Source of the DNA: Arthrobacter sp. | Lineage (GTDB): Bacteria > Actinomycetota > Actinomycetes > Actinomycetales > Micrococcaceae | Direction: 5' to 3' | NCBI GenBank assembly: GCA_025464925.1 | Contig: JAODMS010000219.1 | Span: 1 to 18,738 of the forward strand | Length of the DNA: 18,738 nt | Shown: positions 1-9,970 of the stretch, in pieces | How positions within the stretch are numbered: the stretch's first letter is position 1 | Layout of the letters: each line of letters begins with the position of its first letter | Notes under the pieces: model-generated | Told to the model about the DNA's origin: nothing | The model's input: the letters and a program-made list of their open reading frames with translations, nothing else | The model's database searches: none | Made by a program: the position numbers and the translations under genes

Positions 1-2129
<2,129 letters not shown>

Positions 2130-2136
2130 GGAACCA

Positions 2137-2142
2137 ATGCTA
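2137..2142 (-). promoter_or_regulatory. Predicted -10 box of uvrA (leaderless start)
   Basis: TAGCAT on the minus strand is followed by 7 bases and then the GTG start of uvrA. This places the expected transcription start at or next to the start codon. No purine-rich ribosome binding site is present. No good -35 box is visible, which is common in Actinobacteria. Confidence 0.5.
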
Positions 2143-2143
2143 A

Positions 2144-2159
2144 TCGAAAACTTCTTCGA
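2144..2159. promoter_or_regulatory. Candidate LexA (SOS) box in the uvrA promoter
   Basis: The 16-base sequence TCGAAAACTTCTTCGA has half-sites TCGAAA and CTTCGA around a 4-base centre. The actinobacterial/Gram-positive LexA consensus is TCGAAC-N4-GTTCGA, so 10 of 12 defined positions match. It ends one base upstream of the predicted uvrA -10 box, where bound LexA would block RNA polymerase. uvrA is a common SOS-regulon member, which supports the assignment. The call is by pattern match only. Confidence 0.6.
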
Positions 2160-2218
2160 ACAACTATTTCCGTGCGGTCTCTCTGCGGTGTCCGTGCCGC
2201 CTGCAGCGGAGGAATGTG

Positions 2219-2611
2219 CTAGTGGCGGTCATAAGCGGCGGCGAGCAGTTGCACGGCCTCGGCGAAGCTCGCACCCCGGGCCTTGGCCGCGGCGGCGAAC
2301 TCGGCCGCGGCGGCGGACAACGAACTCCACGCCTCATCCCGGGCGCACACGACAGTCCCGTTCCGGCCCCGGGTCACCACGACGCCCGCGGCCTCGAGTT
2401 CCTTGTAGGCGCGCGCCACCGTGTGCGGTGCCACGCCCAGTTCGCTCGCCAGGCTGCGGACTGCGGGCAGCTTGGTGCCCGGTGCCAGCGTGCCGTTGTC
2501 GGCGCGTTCGATGATGTTGAGCCGGAGCTGTTCGAACAGCGGCACGGCGCTGGCCGGATTGGGCTTCCAGGCCCCAGGAAAACGCGCTGCTGAATGGTCG
2601 GGGGCGTTCAC
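2219..2611 (-). CDS. GntR-family transcriptional regulator, YtrA-like short type
   Basis: A 130-residue DNA-binding regulator. Residues about 22-90 form a GntR winged helix-turn-helix ([17 protein letters not shown], then [20 protein letters not shown] and a wing ending in RGRNGTVV). Only about 40 residues follow, enough for two helices rather than an FCD or UTRA effector domain. This size is typical of the YtrA subfamily, whose members often repress ABC transporter operons encoding them. The GTG start at 2611-2609 overlaps the stop of the upstream ABC gene in GTGA, and a GGAG lies a few bases before it. It is the last gene of the exporter operon, so autoregulation through the operon promoter near 6350 is likely but inferred. 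The ligand is unknown. Confidence 0.9.
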   Translation of the reverse strand: MNAPDHSAARFPGAWKPNPASAVPLFEQLRLNIIERADNGTLAPGTKLPAVRSLASELGVAPHTVARAYKELEAAGVVVTRGRNGTVVCARDEAWSSLSAAAAEFAAAAKARGASFAEAVQLLAAAYDRH

Positions 2612-4482
2612 TGCTCCGGCTCCCGGACGCCCTGCAGCTGTTCGCGGCCGGCGAACTGAGCCTCGTACAATTCGGTGTAGAGCCCGCCCCTGGCCATCAG
2701 TTGCCGATGGGTCCCGTGTGCAACGATCCGTCCGTGGTCCATGACGAGAATTAGATCAGCGTCCTTGACCGTGGACAAGCGGTGGGCGATGACGAAGCTT
2801 GTGCGTCCCTGCCGGAGCCGCCTCATCGCCCGGCGGATCTGCACCTCGGTACGGCTGTCCACCGAACTCGTCGCCTCGTCCAGCACCAGCACGCTTCGCC
2901 CCGCCAGTTGTGCGCGGGCGATCGAGATAAGTTGGCGCTGTCCCCGGCTGAGGGAGTCACCGTCGTTGCCGAGCATCGTGGCGTAGCCAGCAGGCAGTGC
3001 CCGAACGAAGTGGTCCACGTGGCTGGCCCGGGCCGCGGCATGGATGTCAGCGTCCGTGGCGCCGGGCCTTCCGTACTCGATGTTTTCCCGGATGCTGCCG
3101 GTGAACAGCCAGGCGTCCTGCAGCACGGTGCCGAAGCCGGACCGCAGCTGGTCGCGCGGCATCTGTGCGATGTCCGCACCGTCGACGGTGATCCGTCCGG
3201 AATCGAGTTCATAGAACCGCATCAGAAGATTCACGACGGTGGTCTTGCCCGCGCCGGTGTGGCCCACAATGGCCACCATCTGCCCCGGCTCGACGGCGAA
3301 GGAGAGGTCCTCGACTGCAGGGGAACCGGGGCTGTAGCCGAAAGTGACGTGCTCGAAGGCGACGCGCCCCTCCATTCCCCGGGCCGTCGCCGCATCTGCT
3401 GGCGCAGCAGTCTCCTCCGTCTTTCCGGACTGGCTCTCCGGCGGAATCTCGGGCGCATCCAGAAGGGAAAAGACCCGCTCGGCCGAGGCCAGGCAGGACT
3501 GCATGAGCGTCAGCATGCCGCCGATCTGGCCCATTGGCTGGCTGAACAGCCGGCTGAACTGGATGAACGCCTGGATCCCGCCGATGGTCATGGCGCCCGC
3601 CGTGACCTGGAGCGCCCCCACCACGGCGACCGCGATGTAGTTGAGGTTGGAAACGAAGAGCATGAGCGGCTGCACCATGCCGGATACATACTGGGCGCGG
3701 GTGCTGGACCGGGAGAGCTTGTCGTTGATGTCCCTGAAGCGGGCCGCCGACGCATCCTGCCGGCCGAACGCCTTGATCACTTCGTGCCCGGTAAAGGATT
3801 CTTCCAGCTGGGACTGCAGCTCTCCGGTGCTGCTCCACTGACCCGTGAAGTGGCCCTGCGATTTCCGTGCCATGAGCACGGTAATCACGGTGGAGACAGG
3901 CACGGACACCAGGGCGATCAACGCCAGGAGCGGCGAGAGCCACAGCATCATGGCAAGCGCCCCGAGGAGCATCAGGACGGACAAAATCAGCTGGTTGAGC
4001 AGTTGGTTGAGGGCCTGCGAGATATTGTCGACGTCATTGGTGGCCCGGCTGAGCACCTCGCCGCGGTGTTGTTCATCGAAGTGGTGCGACGGCAGCACAT
4101 GGAGTTTTTCCTCGACGGAGGCGCGCAGCCCGTAGCTGAGGCGCTGCACGGCCCTGGCTGTCAGGGCACCATGGATCCAGCTGAAGACCGAGGCTCCCAG
4201 GTACATGGCTGACACCGCCAGCAGCAGTGCCGCCAGTTTCTGCTCGTTGAAAAAACCTCCAAAGTACCCGGCCACCACGACGTCGGTGGCGTCACCCAGC
4301 AGCTTGGGTGCCGCCACGTTGAGGGCAACGAAAGCGCAGGTGGCCGCGAGAACGCCGGCCATCCGCCACGCCGAGGTCCGCAGGAGTCCCAGCAGCCGGA
4401 CCGCCACCCGCCACCGGGCCCGGCCGCCTTCCCGGGCACCGGCCGGGCCTGCCACGGCATCGGGGGCCGGCTTCCGGGTCAC
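2608..4482 (-). CDS. ABC exporter half-transporter, subunit with consensus catalytic residues
   Basis: A 624-residue fused membrane/ATPase half-transporter of the multidrug/lipid exporter type. The transmembrane domain occupies about residues 25-340 and contains the family-typical RATNDVDNI. The ATPase domain follows an Ala/Thr-rich linker (about 346-370). Walker A GHTGAGKTT is at 407-415, the signature at 511-517 is LSRGQRQ, Walker B VLVLDE is at 531-536 with catalytic Glu536, and the switch His567 lies in IAHRLST. The signature has Arg where Gly is usual (SRGQ instead of SGGQ). Paired with the neighbouring subunit, it should supply the working Walker B and the degenerate signature of a heterodimer. 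The GTG start overlaps the upstream stop in GTGA, and the gene ends in the same way with the GntR gene. Substrate is unknown. Confidence 0.95.
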   Translation of the reverse strand: MTRKPAPDAVAGPAGAREGGRARWRVAVRLLGLLRTSAWRMAGVLAATCAFVALNVAAPKLLGDATDVVVAGYFGGFFNEQKLAALLLAVSAMYLGASVFSWIHGALTARAVQRLSYGLRASVEEKLHVLPSHHFDEQHRGEVLSRATNDVDNISQALNQLLNQLILSVLMLLGALAMMLWLSPLLALIALVSVPVSTVITVLMARKSQGHFTGQWSSTGELQSQLEESFTGHEVIKAFGRQDASAARFRDINDKLSRSSTRAQYVSGMVQPLMLFVSNLNYIAVAVVGALQVTAGAMTIGGIQAFIQFSRLFSQPMGQIGGMLTLMQSCLASAERVFSLLDAPEIPPESQSGKTEETAAPADAATARGMEGRVAFEHVTFGYSPGSPAVEDLSFAVEPGQMVAIVGHTGAGKTTVVNLLMRFYELDSGRITVDGADIAQMPRDQLRSGFGTVLQDAWLFTGSIRENIEYGRPGATDADIHAAARASHVDHFVRALPAGYATMLGNDGDSLSRGQRQLISIARAQLAGRSVLVLDEATSSVDSRTEVQIRRAMRRLRQGRTSFVIAHRLSTVKDADLILVMDHGRIVAHGTHRQLMARGGLYTELYEAQFAGREQLQGVREPEQ

Positions 4483-6278
4483 TTCGTCTCCTCCAGCAGC
4501 AGCTGGGACGCTGCGATCTCCTGGTAGCTGGGCGAGGACGCCATCAGTTCCTTATGCGTGCCCTGCCCGATGAGCCGGCCGTCTTCCAGCACGAGGATCA
4601 GGCCGGCGTCCACGATGGTGGCCACCCGCTCGGCCACGATCAGCACGGTGGCCGAGCGCAGCAACGGCTCCATGGCTTGGCGCAGCCTGGCGTCCGTCCC
4701 GTAGTCCAGCGCCGAGAAACTGTCGTCAAACAGGTAGACGGGGGCGGCCCGGAGCAGGGCGCGGGCGATGCACAGCCGCTGCCGCTCGCCGCCGGAGAAA
4801 TTGGTGCCGCCCTGGCTCACCGGCGAGCTGAGCCCGCGAGGCAGTCCGCGGACAAAATCCTCGGCCTGGGCCGTCCGCAGCACCTGCCACAGTTCCTCCT
4901 CCGTAGCTGCGGGGGCGCCCATCCGCAGGTTCTCCGCGACGGTCCCGGAGAACAGGTAGGACTGCTGCGGAACGAGGGCGATGAGGCTGCGGAGGAAAGC
5001 CAGCGGCAAAGCGCGCACCGGGCGGCCGCCGATGCTGATTTCTCCGGCGGTGGTATCAAGGAAACGCGGCAGCAGGTTCAGTAGGGTCGTCTTGCCGCTG
5101 CCGGTGGCCCCGATGATCGCCGTCGTGGTCCCGGGGGCCGCCGTGAAAGTGACGCCCTCGAGCACGGGCGCTTCGGCGCCCGGATAGGCGAAGGCCACGC
5201 CGCGGAACTCCACGCTCAGCCCTGGGGCGGCAGGGCCGTCTGCGGAGAAAGTACCGCCGTCGGCAGCGTCGGCGGCGTGGGTCGTTGCTGTCCCGGGGGC
5301 GCCTGCGGCCCTGGGCGGGTCCGCAATCGCCGGCTGGGTGTCGAGCACCGCCTGGATCCGTTCCGCACAGGCAGCCGCGCGGGGTGCCGTGCTGAAAACG
5401 TACATGGCCATCATGATGGCAATCAGGATCTGCAGGATGTAGGCGATGAACGCCGTGAGGGCGCCCAGTCGCATCTGGCCGGACTGGATCCGGTGCCCTC
5501 CGAACCACACCACGGCGACCGAGGACAGATTGACCACGACCATGATCATCGGCAGCATCCCGGCGACGAGCAAGGCGGAGCGCTGGTTGTTTCGGGTGAG
5601 GTCCTTGTTGGCCCCGTCGAAGCGGCGGATTTCGTGCTCTTGCCGGACGAAGCTGCGGATGACATTGGCGCCGATGATCTGCTCGCGCAGCACCCGGCTG
5701 ATCTGGTCGATGAGTCCCTGCCCCTCCCGGTAGAGGGGGACCAGCCGCCGCACGATCGCGTACATGATGCCGCCGAGCAGAGGAACCACCCCGACCACGA
5801 TGCCGGACAGTACGATGTCCTGCTGAACGGCCAAAACGATGCCGCCGAGGAAGATGGCGGGGGCCGCGACGAGCATCGTGAACACCAGCACCACCAGGTT
5901 CTGGATCTGGGCGACGTCGTTGGTGGCCCGGGTGACGAGGCTGGACGCGCCGAAGGCGCCGACCTCCTGGGAGGACAGTGCCTGAACCCTGGCGAACAGT
6001 TCCTCGCGCAGTTGCCGGCCCAGTTCCATGGCCACGACGGCGCCAAGGTAACCGGCGGCGATGGCAGCCACGACCTGGACGGCCGCGATCGCGGCCATCC
6101 AGGCGCCGAGGCGCAGGATCTCCCCCGTGTCACCGCGGACGATTCCGTTATCGATGATGGCGGCGTTCAGGGTGGGCAGCAGCAGGGTCGCGGTGGTCTG
6201 CATGAGCTTCAGGAGGACGATGGCCAGCACGGTCCCCTTGTGGACGGACAGTAGCCGCCGCATCAGGCCAATCAGCAC
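4479..6278 (-). CDS. ABC exporter half-transporter, subunit with degenerate ATP site
   Basis: A 599-residue half-transporter, first gene of the operon and partner of the downstream ABC gene. The membrane domain covers about residues 10-315 (RATNDVAQIQNLVV at 117-130). The ATPase domain begins after an Ala/Gly-rich linker (about 320-352). Walker A GATGSGKTT is at 390-398, the Q-loop VPQQ near 436, and the signature FSGGERQ at 494-500. Walker B is LFDD: Asp519 replaces the catalytic Glu. The switch position is Glu550 (IVAERVAT) instead of His. Such losses in one partner are known from heterodimeric exporters (TM287/288, BmrCD type). I chose GTG 6278-6276 because GGGAGG lies 4 bases upstream. 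The frame is open for another 41 codons, but those have no family similarity. An alternative ATG lies 5 codons inside. Confidence 0.94.
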   Translation of the reverse strand: MLIGLMRRLLSVHKGTVLAIVLLKLMQTTATLLLPTLNAAIIDNGIVRGDTGEILRLGAWMAAIAAVQVVAAIAAGYLGAVVAMELGRQLREELFARVQALSSQEVGAFGASSLVTRATNDVAQIQNLVVLVFTMLVAAPAIFLGGIVLAVQQDIVLSGIVVGVVPLLGGIMYAIVRRLVPLYREGQGLIDQISRVLREQIIGANVIRSFVRQEHEIRRFDGANKDLTRNNQRSALLVAGMLPMIMVVVNLSSVAVVWFGGHRIQSGQMRLGALTAFIAYILQILIAIMMAMYVFSTAPRAAACAERIQAVLDTQPAIADPPRAAGAPGTATTHAADAADGGTFSADGPAAPGLSVEFRGVAFAYPGAEAPVLEGVTFTAAPGTTTAIIGATGSGKTTLLNLLPRFLDTTAGEISIGGRPVRALPLAFLRSLIALVPQQSYLFSGTVAENLRMGAPAATEEELWQVLRTAQAEDFVRGLPRGLSSPVSQGGTNFSGGERQRLCIARALLRAAPVYLFDDSFSALDYGTDARLRQAMEPLLRSATVLIVAERVATIVDAGLILVLEDGRLIGQGTHKELMASSPSYQEIAASQLLLEETK

Positions 6279-6347
6279 CGGACCTCCCTCACCTACGCAG
6301 GGCTCGGATCCAGGACTAACGCGGCGGCCACCCCAAGCCGCCCCGCC

Positions 6348-6353
6348 ATTGTA
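6348..6353 (-). promoter_or_regulatory. Predicted -10 box of the ABC exporter-gntR operon
   Basis: TACAAT on the minus strand matches the TATAAT consensus at 5 of 6 positions. It lies about 70 bases upstream of the first ABC gene in an otherwise GC-rich gap. No good -35 box stands at 17 bases. A TTGGCA lies 22 bases upstream, which is too far for a standard promoter. Confidence 0.45.
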
Positions 6354-6372
6354 AGCCTCATCACCCACTGGT

Positions 6373-6383
6373 GCTTGCCAAGC
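6373..6383. promoter_or_regulatory. Possible operator for the GntR regulator
   Basis: GCTTGCCAAGC is an 11-base inverted repeat with 5-base arms around one central base. It lies 20 bases upstream of the predicted operon -10 box and covers the TTGGCA there. YtrA-type regulators bind inverted repeats at their operon promoter, so the position is suitable. The sequence itself is short and not a known YtrA consensus. Confidence 0.2.
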
Positions 6384-6458
6384 GCTGGCGGTACGCACCA
6401 CGGCCTCCGGAACCGCCGGAACTTTGAGTGCTGAGGCGCCATGGACGGTCCCGGCAGC

Positions 6459-7235
6459 TCAGGCCCGCTTGCAGGCCACGGCAAAGATTCTCCGGAACGG
6501 GAAAACCGTTCCGTGCGCGCCCTCGGGGTAGGCCTCATCGAGGCGCGCCGCATAAGCGGCCTCGAACTCGCGGGCTTCCCCGGCCGTAAGGACGGCGAGG
6601 ACGGGCCGGAGCGCCGTGCCCCTGACCCACTCCAGCACCGGACGGGCGCCCGGAAGGAGCTGGAGGTACGTGGTCTCCCAGGCGTCGGCGTCGCAACCGG
6701 CGTCGAGCATAATGTCGAGATATTTGTCGGCCGCCCCCACGTCGTCGTGGCGCAGGACCCCGGCGAGCCGGCCCGCCCAGGTCTCGGACTCGGCCAGGCC
6801 GCGCATCAGGCTATGCGAGGGGGCATTGAAGTTGCCGGGCACTTGCAGCGCGAACCAGGCTCCGGGCTTGAGGGCGTCGAGCCAGCGCGGCAGCAGCTCG
6901 CGGTGGCCGGGCACCCACTGCAGGGCGGCGTTGGTGACCACCACGTCCGTCTGGTCTGACGGCATCCATTCGGCGATGTCGGCCAGGCGGAAGGACAAAT
7001 TGGCGGACCGGGACGCGTGGTCCCCGGCCTTGGCCAGCATCTCCCCGGATGAGTCCACGCCAAGCACTTCAGCCTCGGGCCAGCGTTCGGCGAGAGTCGC
7101 CGTCAGGTTCCCGGGCCCGCAGCCCAGGTCAACTACTTGCCGCGGCGCGTGCGCATGCACTCGGGCCGTCAGGTCAAAGTAGGGCCTGTCCCGGTAATCC
7201 CCGAACTGCACGTATTTTGCGGGATCCCATTCCAT
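6459..7235 (-). CDS. tam: Trans-aconitate 2-methyltransferase
   Basis: A 258-residue SAM-dependent methyltransferase resembling E. coli Tam along its length. Tam methylates trans-aconitate, a by-product that inhibits aconitase, in the cytoplasm. The N-terminus MEWDPAKYVQFGDYRDRP matches the family opening. SAM motif I VDLGCGPGN is at residues 35-43, the acidic motif II region GVDSS near 59-63, and the characteristic NAALQWV and LRPVL segments follow. The ATG at 7235 has a GGAGG 5 bases upstream (GGAGGAATTATG). An in-frame start 7 codons earlier lacks this signal. It shares direction with the ABC operon but is separated from it by 180 bases containing a separate -10 box, so it is probably its own unit. 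Confidence 0.88.
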   Translation of the reverse strand: MEWDPAKYVQFGDYRDRPYFDLTARVHAHAPRQVVDLGCGPGNLTATLAERWPEAEVLGVDSSGEMLAKAGDHASRSANLSFRLADIAEWMPSDQTDVVVTNAALQWVPGHRELLPRWLDALKPGAWFALQVPGNFNAPSHSLMRGLAESETWAGRLAGVLRHDDVGAADKYLDIMLDAGCDADAWETTYLQLLPGARPVLEWVRGTALRPVLAVLTAGEAREFEAAYAARLDEAYPEGAHGTVFPFRRIFAVACKRA

Positions 7236-7271
7236 AATTCCTCCAGTCACCGGCAAAGATGCGCTGCCCGA

Positions 7272-7277
7272 AGCGTA
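7272..7277 (-). promoter_or_regulatory. Possible -10 box of tam
   Basis: TACGCT on the minus strand fits TANNNT and would give a 5' leader of about 30 bases, long enough to carry the GGAGG ribosome binding site of tam. No convincing -35 box is seen. Confidence 0.3.
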
Positions 7278-7354
7278 ACCCGGGCCGCAGCGGGAGCCAA
7301 AGCGGCCGGCAGCGGAGGCAGCGCCGGCGGGCCCCTGCCCGGGCCCGCGGGCAC

Positions 7355-7360
7355 TAAGCT
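7355..7360 (+). promoter_or_regulatory. Possible -10 box of the helicase gene
   Basis: TAAGCT lies 8 bases before the ATG of the helicase gene. If used, the mRNA would begin within a couple of bases of the start codon. A GGAAGG also lies in the 8-base gap and could be a ribosome binding site for a longer transcript, so the two readings compete. Confidence 0.35.
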
Positions 7361-7368
7361 GGAAGGCA

Positions 7369-9915
7369 ATGAAACTCGTTGATCAGCTCCCCGCCCCGGC
7401 CGCCCGAGTTCCCGGCAGGACCGGCCTTGATCCGGACGAGCTCTACACCCGGTTTGTCGAGTGGACGGAGAGCCGCGGCCTTGCCCTGTACGCCGCCCAG
7501 GATGAAGCCATCATGGAGTTGGCCTCCGGCGCCAACGTCATCCTTGCCACGCCCACCGGGTCCGGAAAGTCGCTGGTCGCGGTCGCCGCGCACTTCCAGT
7601 CCATGGCGCGGGGGCAGCGCAGCTACTACACCGCTCCCATCAAGGCTTTGGTTTCGGAAAAGTTTTTCGCCCTCTGCGACATCTTCGGAGCCGAGAACGT
7701 CGGCATGATCACGGGCGATTCAGGCGTCAACCAGGACGCCCCGATCATTTGCTGCACAGCCGAGATCCTGGCCAACATCGCCCTTCGCGAGGGTTCGGCC
7801 GCCGAGCTCGGAGCGGTCATCATGGACGAGTTCCACTTCTACTCCGACCCGCAGCGCGGCTGGGCGTGGCAGGTTCCGCTGCTGGAACTCCCCCAGGCCC
7901 GGTTCCTGCTGATGTCCGCCACCCTCGGCGACGTCAGCCGCTTCGAGGCGGGCATCACCGAGCTGACCGGGCACCCGACGACGACCGTCAGTTCCGCTGA
8001 GCGTCCCATTCCGCTGCACTACTACTACGAGCAGACTCCCGTCCACGAGACCCTCGAGGAACTGCTCGCCACCAAGCAGGTGCCGGTCTACGTGGTCCAC
8101 TTCAGCCAGGTCGAAGCCATTGACCGGGCGCAGAACCTGATGAGCGTCAACGTCTGCACGCGTGAAGAGAAGGACAAGATCGCCGAGCTTATCGCCGGCT
8201 TCCGCTTCGCCGCCGGCTTCGGCAAGACCCTCAACCGGCTGGTCCGGCACGGCATCGGCGTCCACCACGCCGGCATGCTCCCCAAGTACCGCCGGCTCGT
8301 GGAGCAGCTGGCCCAGGCAGGCCTGCTCAAGGTCATTTGCGGCACAGACACCCTCGGGGTCGGCATCAACGTCCCCATCCGCACGGTGCTGCTCACGGCC
8401 CTCAGCAAGTACGACGGCGTCCGGACCCGGCTGCTGAACTCACGGGAGTTCCACCAGATCGCGGGCCGCGCGGGGCGCGCCGGCTATGACACGGCCGGAA
8501 CCGTGGTGGTGCAGGCGCCGGAGCACGTCACCGAGAACGTCAAGGCGATGGCCAAGGCCACGGCGAAGTTCGGCGACGACCAGAAGAAACTGCGCCAGGT
8601 GGTCAAGAAGAAACCGCCCGAGGGCTTCGTGTCCTGGGGCGAGCCAACCTACAAGCGTCTGGTGGAATCCTCCCCGGCCCCGCTGACATCCAGTTTTGCC
8701 GTGACCCACGCGATGCTGATGAACCTGATGGAACGGCCGGGTGACCCGTTCACGGCCGCCCGCCGCCTGCTCACGGAGAACCATGAACCACGGTCCTCGC
8801 AGCTGCAGCTCATGAAGAAGGCCCTTGGCATCTACCGTGAGCTCCTGGCCGCCGGCGTGGTGGAGCGGATTCCGACCGAAGAGCAGGGTCCGGACGGACG
8901 CACCGTCCGGCTCACGGTCCATCTGCAGCCCAACTTCGCGCTGAACCAGCCGCTGTCCCCGTTCGCTCTCGCGGCGCTGGAACTCCTGGACCCGGAGTCG
9001 CCGTCGTATGCCCTGGACGTCGTGTCCGTGATCGAGTCGACGCTTGAGAAGCCGCGACAGATCCTTTCCGCCCAGCAGAAGAAGGCCCGCGGCGAGGCCA
9101 TCGCCGCGATGAAGGCGGACGGCATCGAATATGACCAGCGCATGGCCATGCTTGAGGAAGTCAGCTATCCGCAGCCGCTCGCGGAGATCCTCGGTGAGGC
9201 GTTCGACGTCTACCGGAAGGCCGCCCCGTGGGTCGGTGACTTTGAGCTTGCGCCCAAGTCCGTGGTCCGTGACATGTACGAACGCGCCATGAACTTCGGC
9301 GAATTCGTACAGTTCTATGGCCTGGCCCGGTCCGAAGGCATCGTGCTGCGCTACCTCGCGGACGGTTTCAAGGCGCTGCGCCAGACCGTGCCCCAGGACG
9401 CCCTCCGCGAGGACTTGGAAGACCTCACCGCCTGGCTGGGTGAGCTGGTACGCCAGGTGGACTCCAGCCTGCTCGACGAGTGGGAGGAGCTCACCTCCGG
9501 TGCCGCCCCGACGCGACACGACGCCCCGCCGCCCCCGCCGCCGTCGCTGACATCCAACGTCCGGGCTTTCCGGGTCATGGTGCGGAACGAGATGTTCCGC
9601 CGCGTGGAGCTGTTTGCCGACGAGGCGGCCTCTGCCCTCGGCGAGCTCGACGGCGGTGCCGGCTGGGACGCCGAGCGCTGGGAAGACGTGCTGGATGACT
9701 ACTTCGACGAGCACGACGACATTGGCACCGGACCCGATGCGCGCGGACCAGGACTGCTGATCATTACCGAGGAGCCAGGCGTGTGGAAGGTCCGGCAGAT
9801 CTTCGATGATCCCGCCGGAAACCACGATTGGGGCATCTCGGCGGAGGTGGACCTCGAGGCCTCGGATGAAACCGGCACCGCCGTGGTCCGCGTCACTGAC
9901 GTCAACCGGCTGTAG
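7369..9915 (+). CDS. DEAD/DEAH-box helicase, Ski2-like core with DUF3516-type C-terminus
   Basis: An 848-residue superfamily 2 ATP-dependent nucleic acid helicase. Motif I ATPTGSGKS is at residues 60-68, motif II DEFH at 153-156, motif III SAT at 183-185, and motif VI QIAGRAGR at 363-370. The segment GIGVHHAGMLPKYR (295-308) is typical of the Ski2/Mtr4/Hel308 group. The C-terminal half (about 385-848) resembles the actinobacterial domain DUF3516 and contains a proline run near residues 720-727. The substrate (RNA or DNA) is not known; an RNA-processing role is an inference from the Ski2-like core. The ATG is preceded by GGAAGG. The gene is divergent from tam with 133 bases between them. The assignment to the helicase family is certain, the C-terminal domain name is from memory. 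Confidence 0.95.
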   Translation: MKLVDQLPAPAARVPGRTGLDPDELYTRFVEWTESRGLALYAAQDEAIMELASGANVILATPTGSGKSLVAVAAHFQSMARGQRSYYTAPIKALVSEKFFALCDIFGAENVGMITGDSGVNQDAPIICCTAEILANIALREGSAAELGAVIMDEFHFYSDPQRGWAWQVPLLELPQARFLLMSATLGDVSRFEAGITELTGHPTTTVSSAERPIPLHYYYEQTPVHETLEELLATKQVPVYVVHFSQVEAIDRAQNLMSVNVCTREEKDKIAELIAGFRFAAGFGKTLNRLVRHGIGVHHAGMLPKYRRLVEQLAQAGLLKVICGTDTLGVGINVPIRTVLLTALSKYDGVRTRLLNSREFHQIAGRAGRAGYDTAGTVVVQAPEHVTENVKAMAKATAKFGDDQKKLRQVVKKKPPEGFVSWGEPTYKRLVESSPAPLTSSFAVTHAMLMNLMERPGDPFTAARRLLTENHEPRSSQLQLMKKALGIYRELLAAGVVERIPTEEQGPDGRTVRLTVHLQPNFALNQPLSPFALAALELLDPESPSYALDVVSVIESTLEKPRQILSAQQKKARGEAIAAMKADGIEYDQRMAMLEEVSYPQPLAEILGEAFDVYRKAAPWVGDFELAPKSVVRDMYERAMNFGEFVQFYGLARSEGIVLRYLADGFKALRQTVPQDALREDLEDLTAWLGELVRQVDSSLLDEWEELTSGAAPTRHDAPPPPPPSLTSNVRAFRVMVRNEMFRRVELFADEAASALGELDGGAGWDAERWEDVLDDYFDEHDDIGTGPDARGPGLLIITEEPGVWKVRQIFDDPAGNHDWGISAEVDLEASDETGTAVVRVTDVNRL

Positions 9916-9921
9916 TTACCG

Positions 9922-9939
9922 GAGCGGCGCCTGCCGCTC
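9922..9939 (+). terminator. Hairpin after the helicase gene
   Basis: GAGCGGC and GCCGCTC pair as a 7-base stem around the loop GCCT, starting 6 bases after the stop codon. There is no U-tract, so it may be only a weak or Rho-assisted terminator, or an mRNA 3' end stabiliser. Confidence 0.35.
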
Positions 9940-9958
9940 GGGAGCCAGTGTCCCCGGG

Positions 9959-9964
9959 TAAACT
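9959..9964 (+). promoter_or_regulatory. Predicted -10 box of the first GNAT gene (leaderless start)
   Basis: TAAACT is followed by exactly 6 bases and the ATG at 9971. No Shine-Dalgarno sequence is present between them. The same hexamer and spacing precede the YigZ-family gene at 16443. Confidence 0.5.
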
Positions 9965-9970
9965 CGGACG

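Noticed and set aside
2156..2171. TCGAAC-N4-ATTTCC as the LexA box of uvrA
   Set aside because: Only the left half-site matches; the right half has few matches. The overlapping site at 2144-2159 matches in both halves and is better placed.
2197..2209. Small inverted repeat CCGC/GCGG after the gntR stop as a terminator
   Set aside because: A 4-base stem without a U-tract is expected by chance at this base composition.
6279..6401. 41 extra N-terminal codons for the first ABC subunit
   Set aside because: The frame is open, but the residues lack similarity to exporters and cross the predicted promoter; the GTG at 6278 has a GGGAGG just upstream.
6459..7235. tam as the first gene of the ABC exporter operon
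   Set aside because: A 180-base gap with its own TACAAT box separates them, and there is no functional link between trans-aconitate methylation and the exporter beyond direction.
8440..9825. A 461-codon open frame on the minus strand inside the helicase gene
   Set aside because: Antisense shadow of the C-terminal half of the helicase; no ribosome binding site and no recognisable domain. Similar long shadows opposite the ABC genes (2782-4212, 5277-6254), the hydrolase (10827-11765) and terC (12013-12990) were rejected for the same reason.
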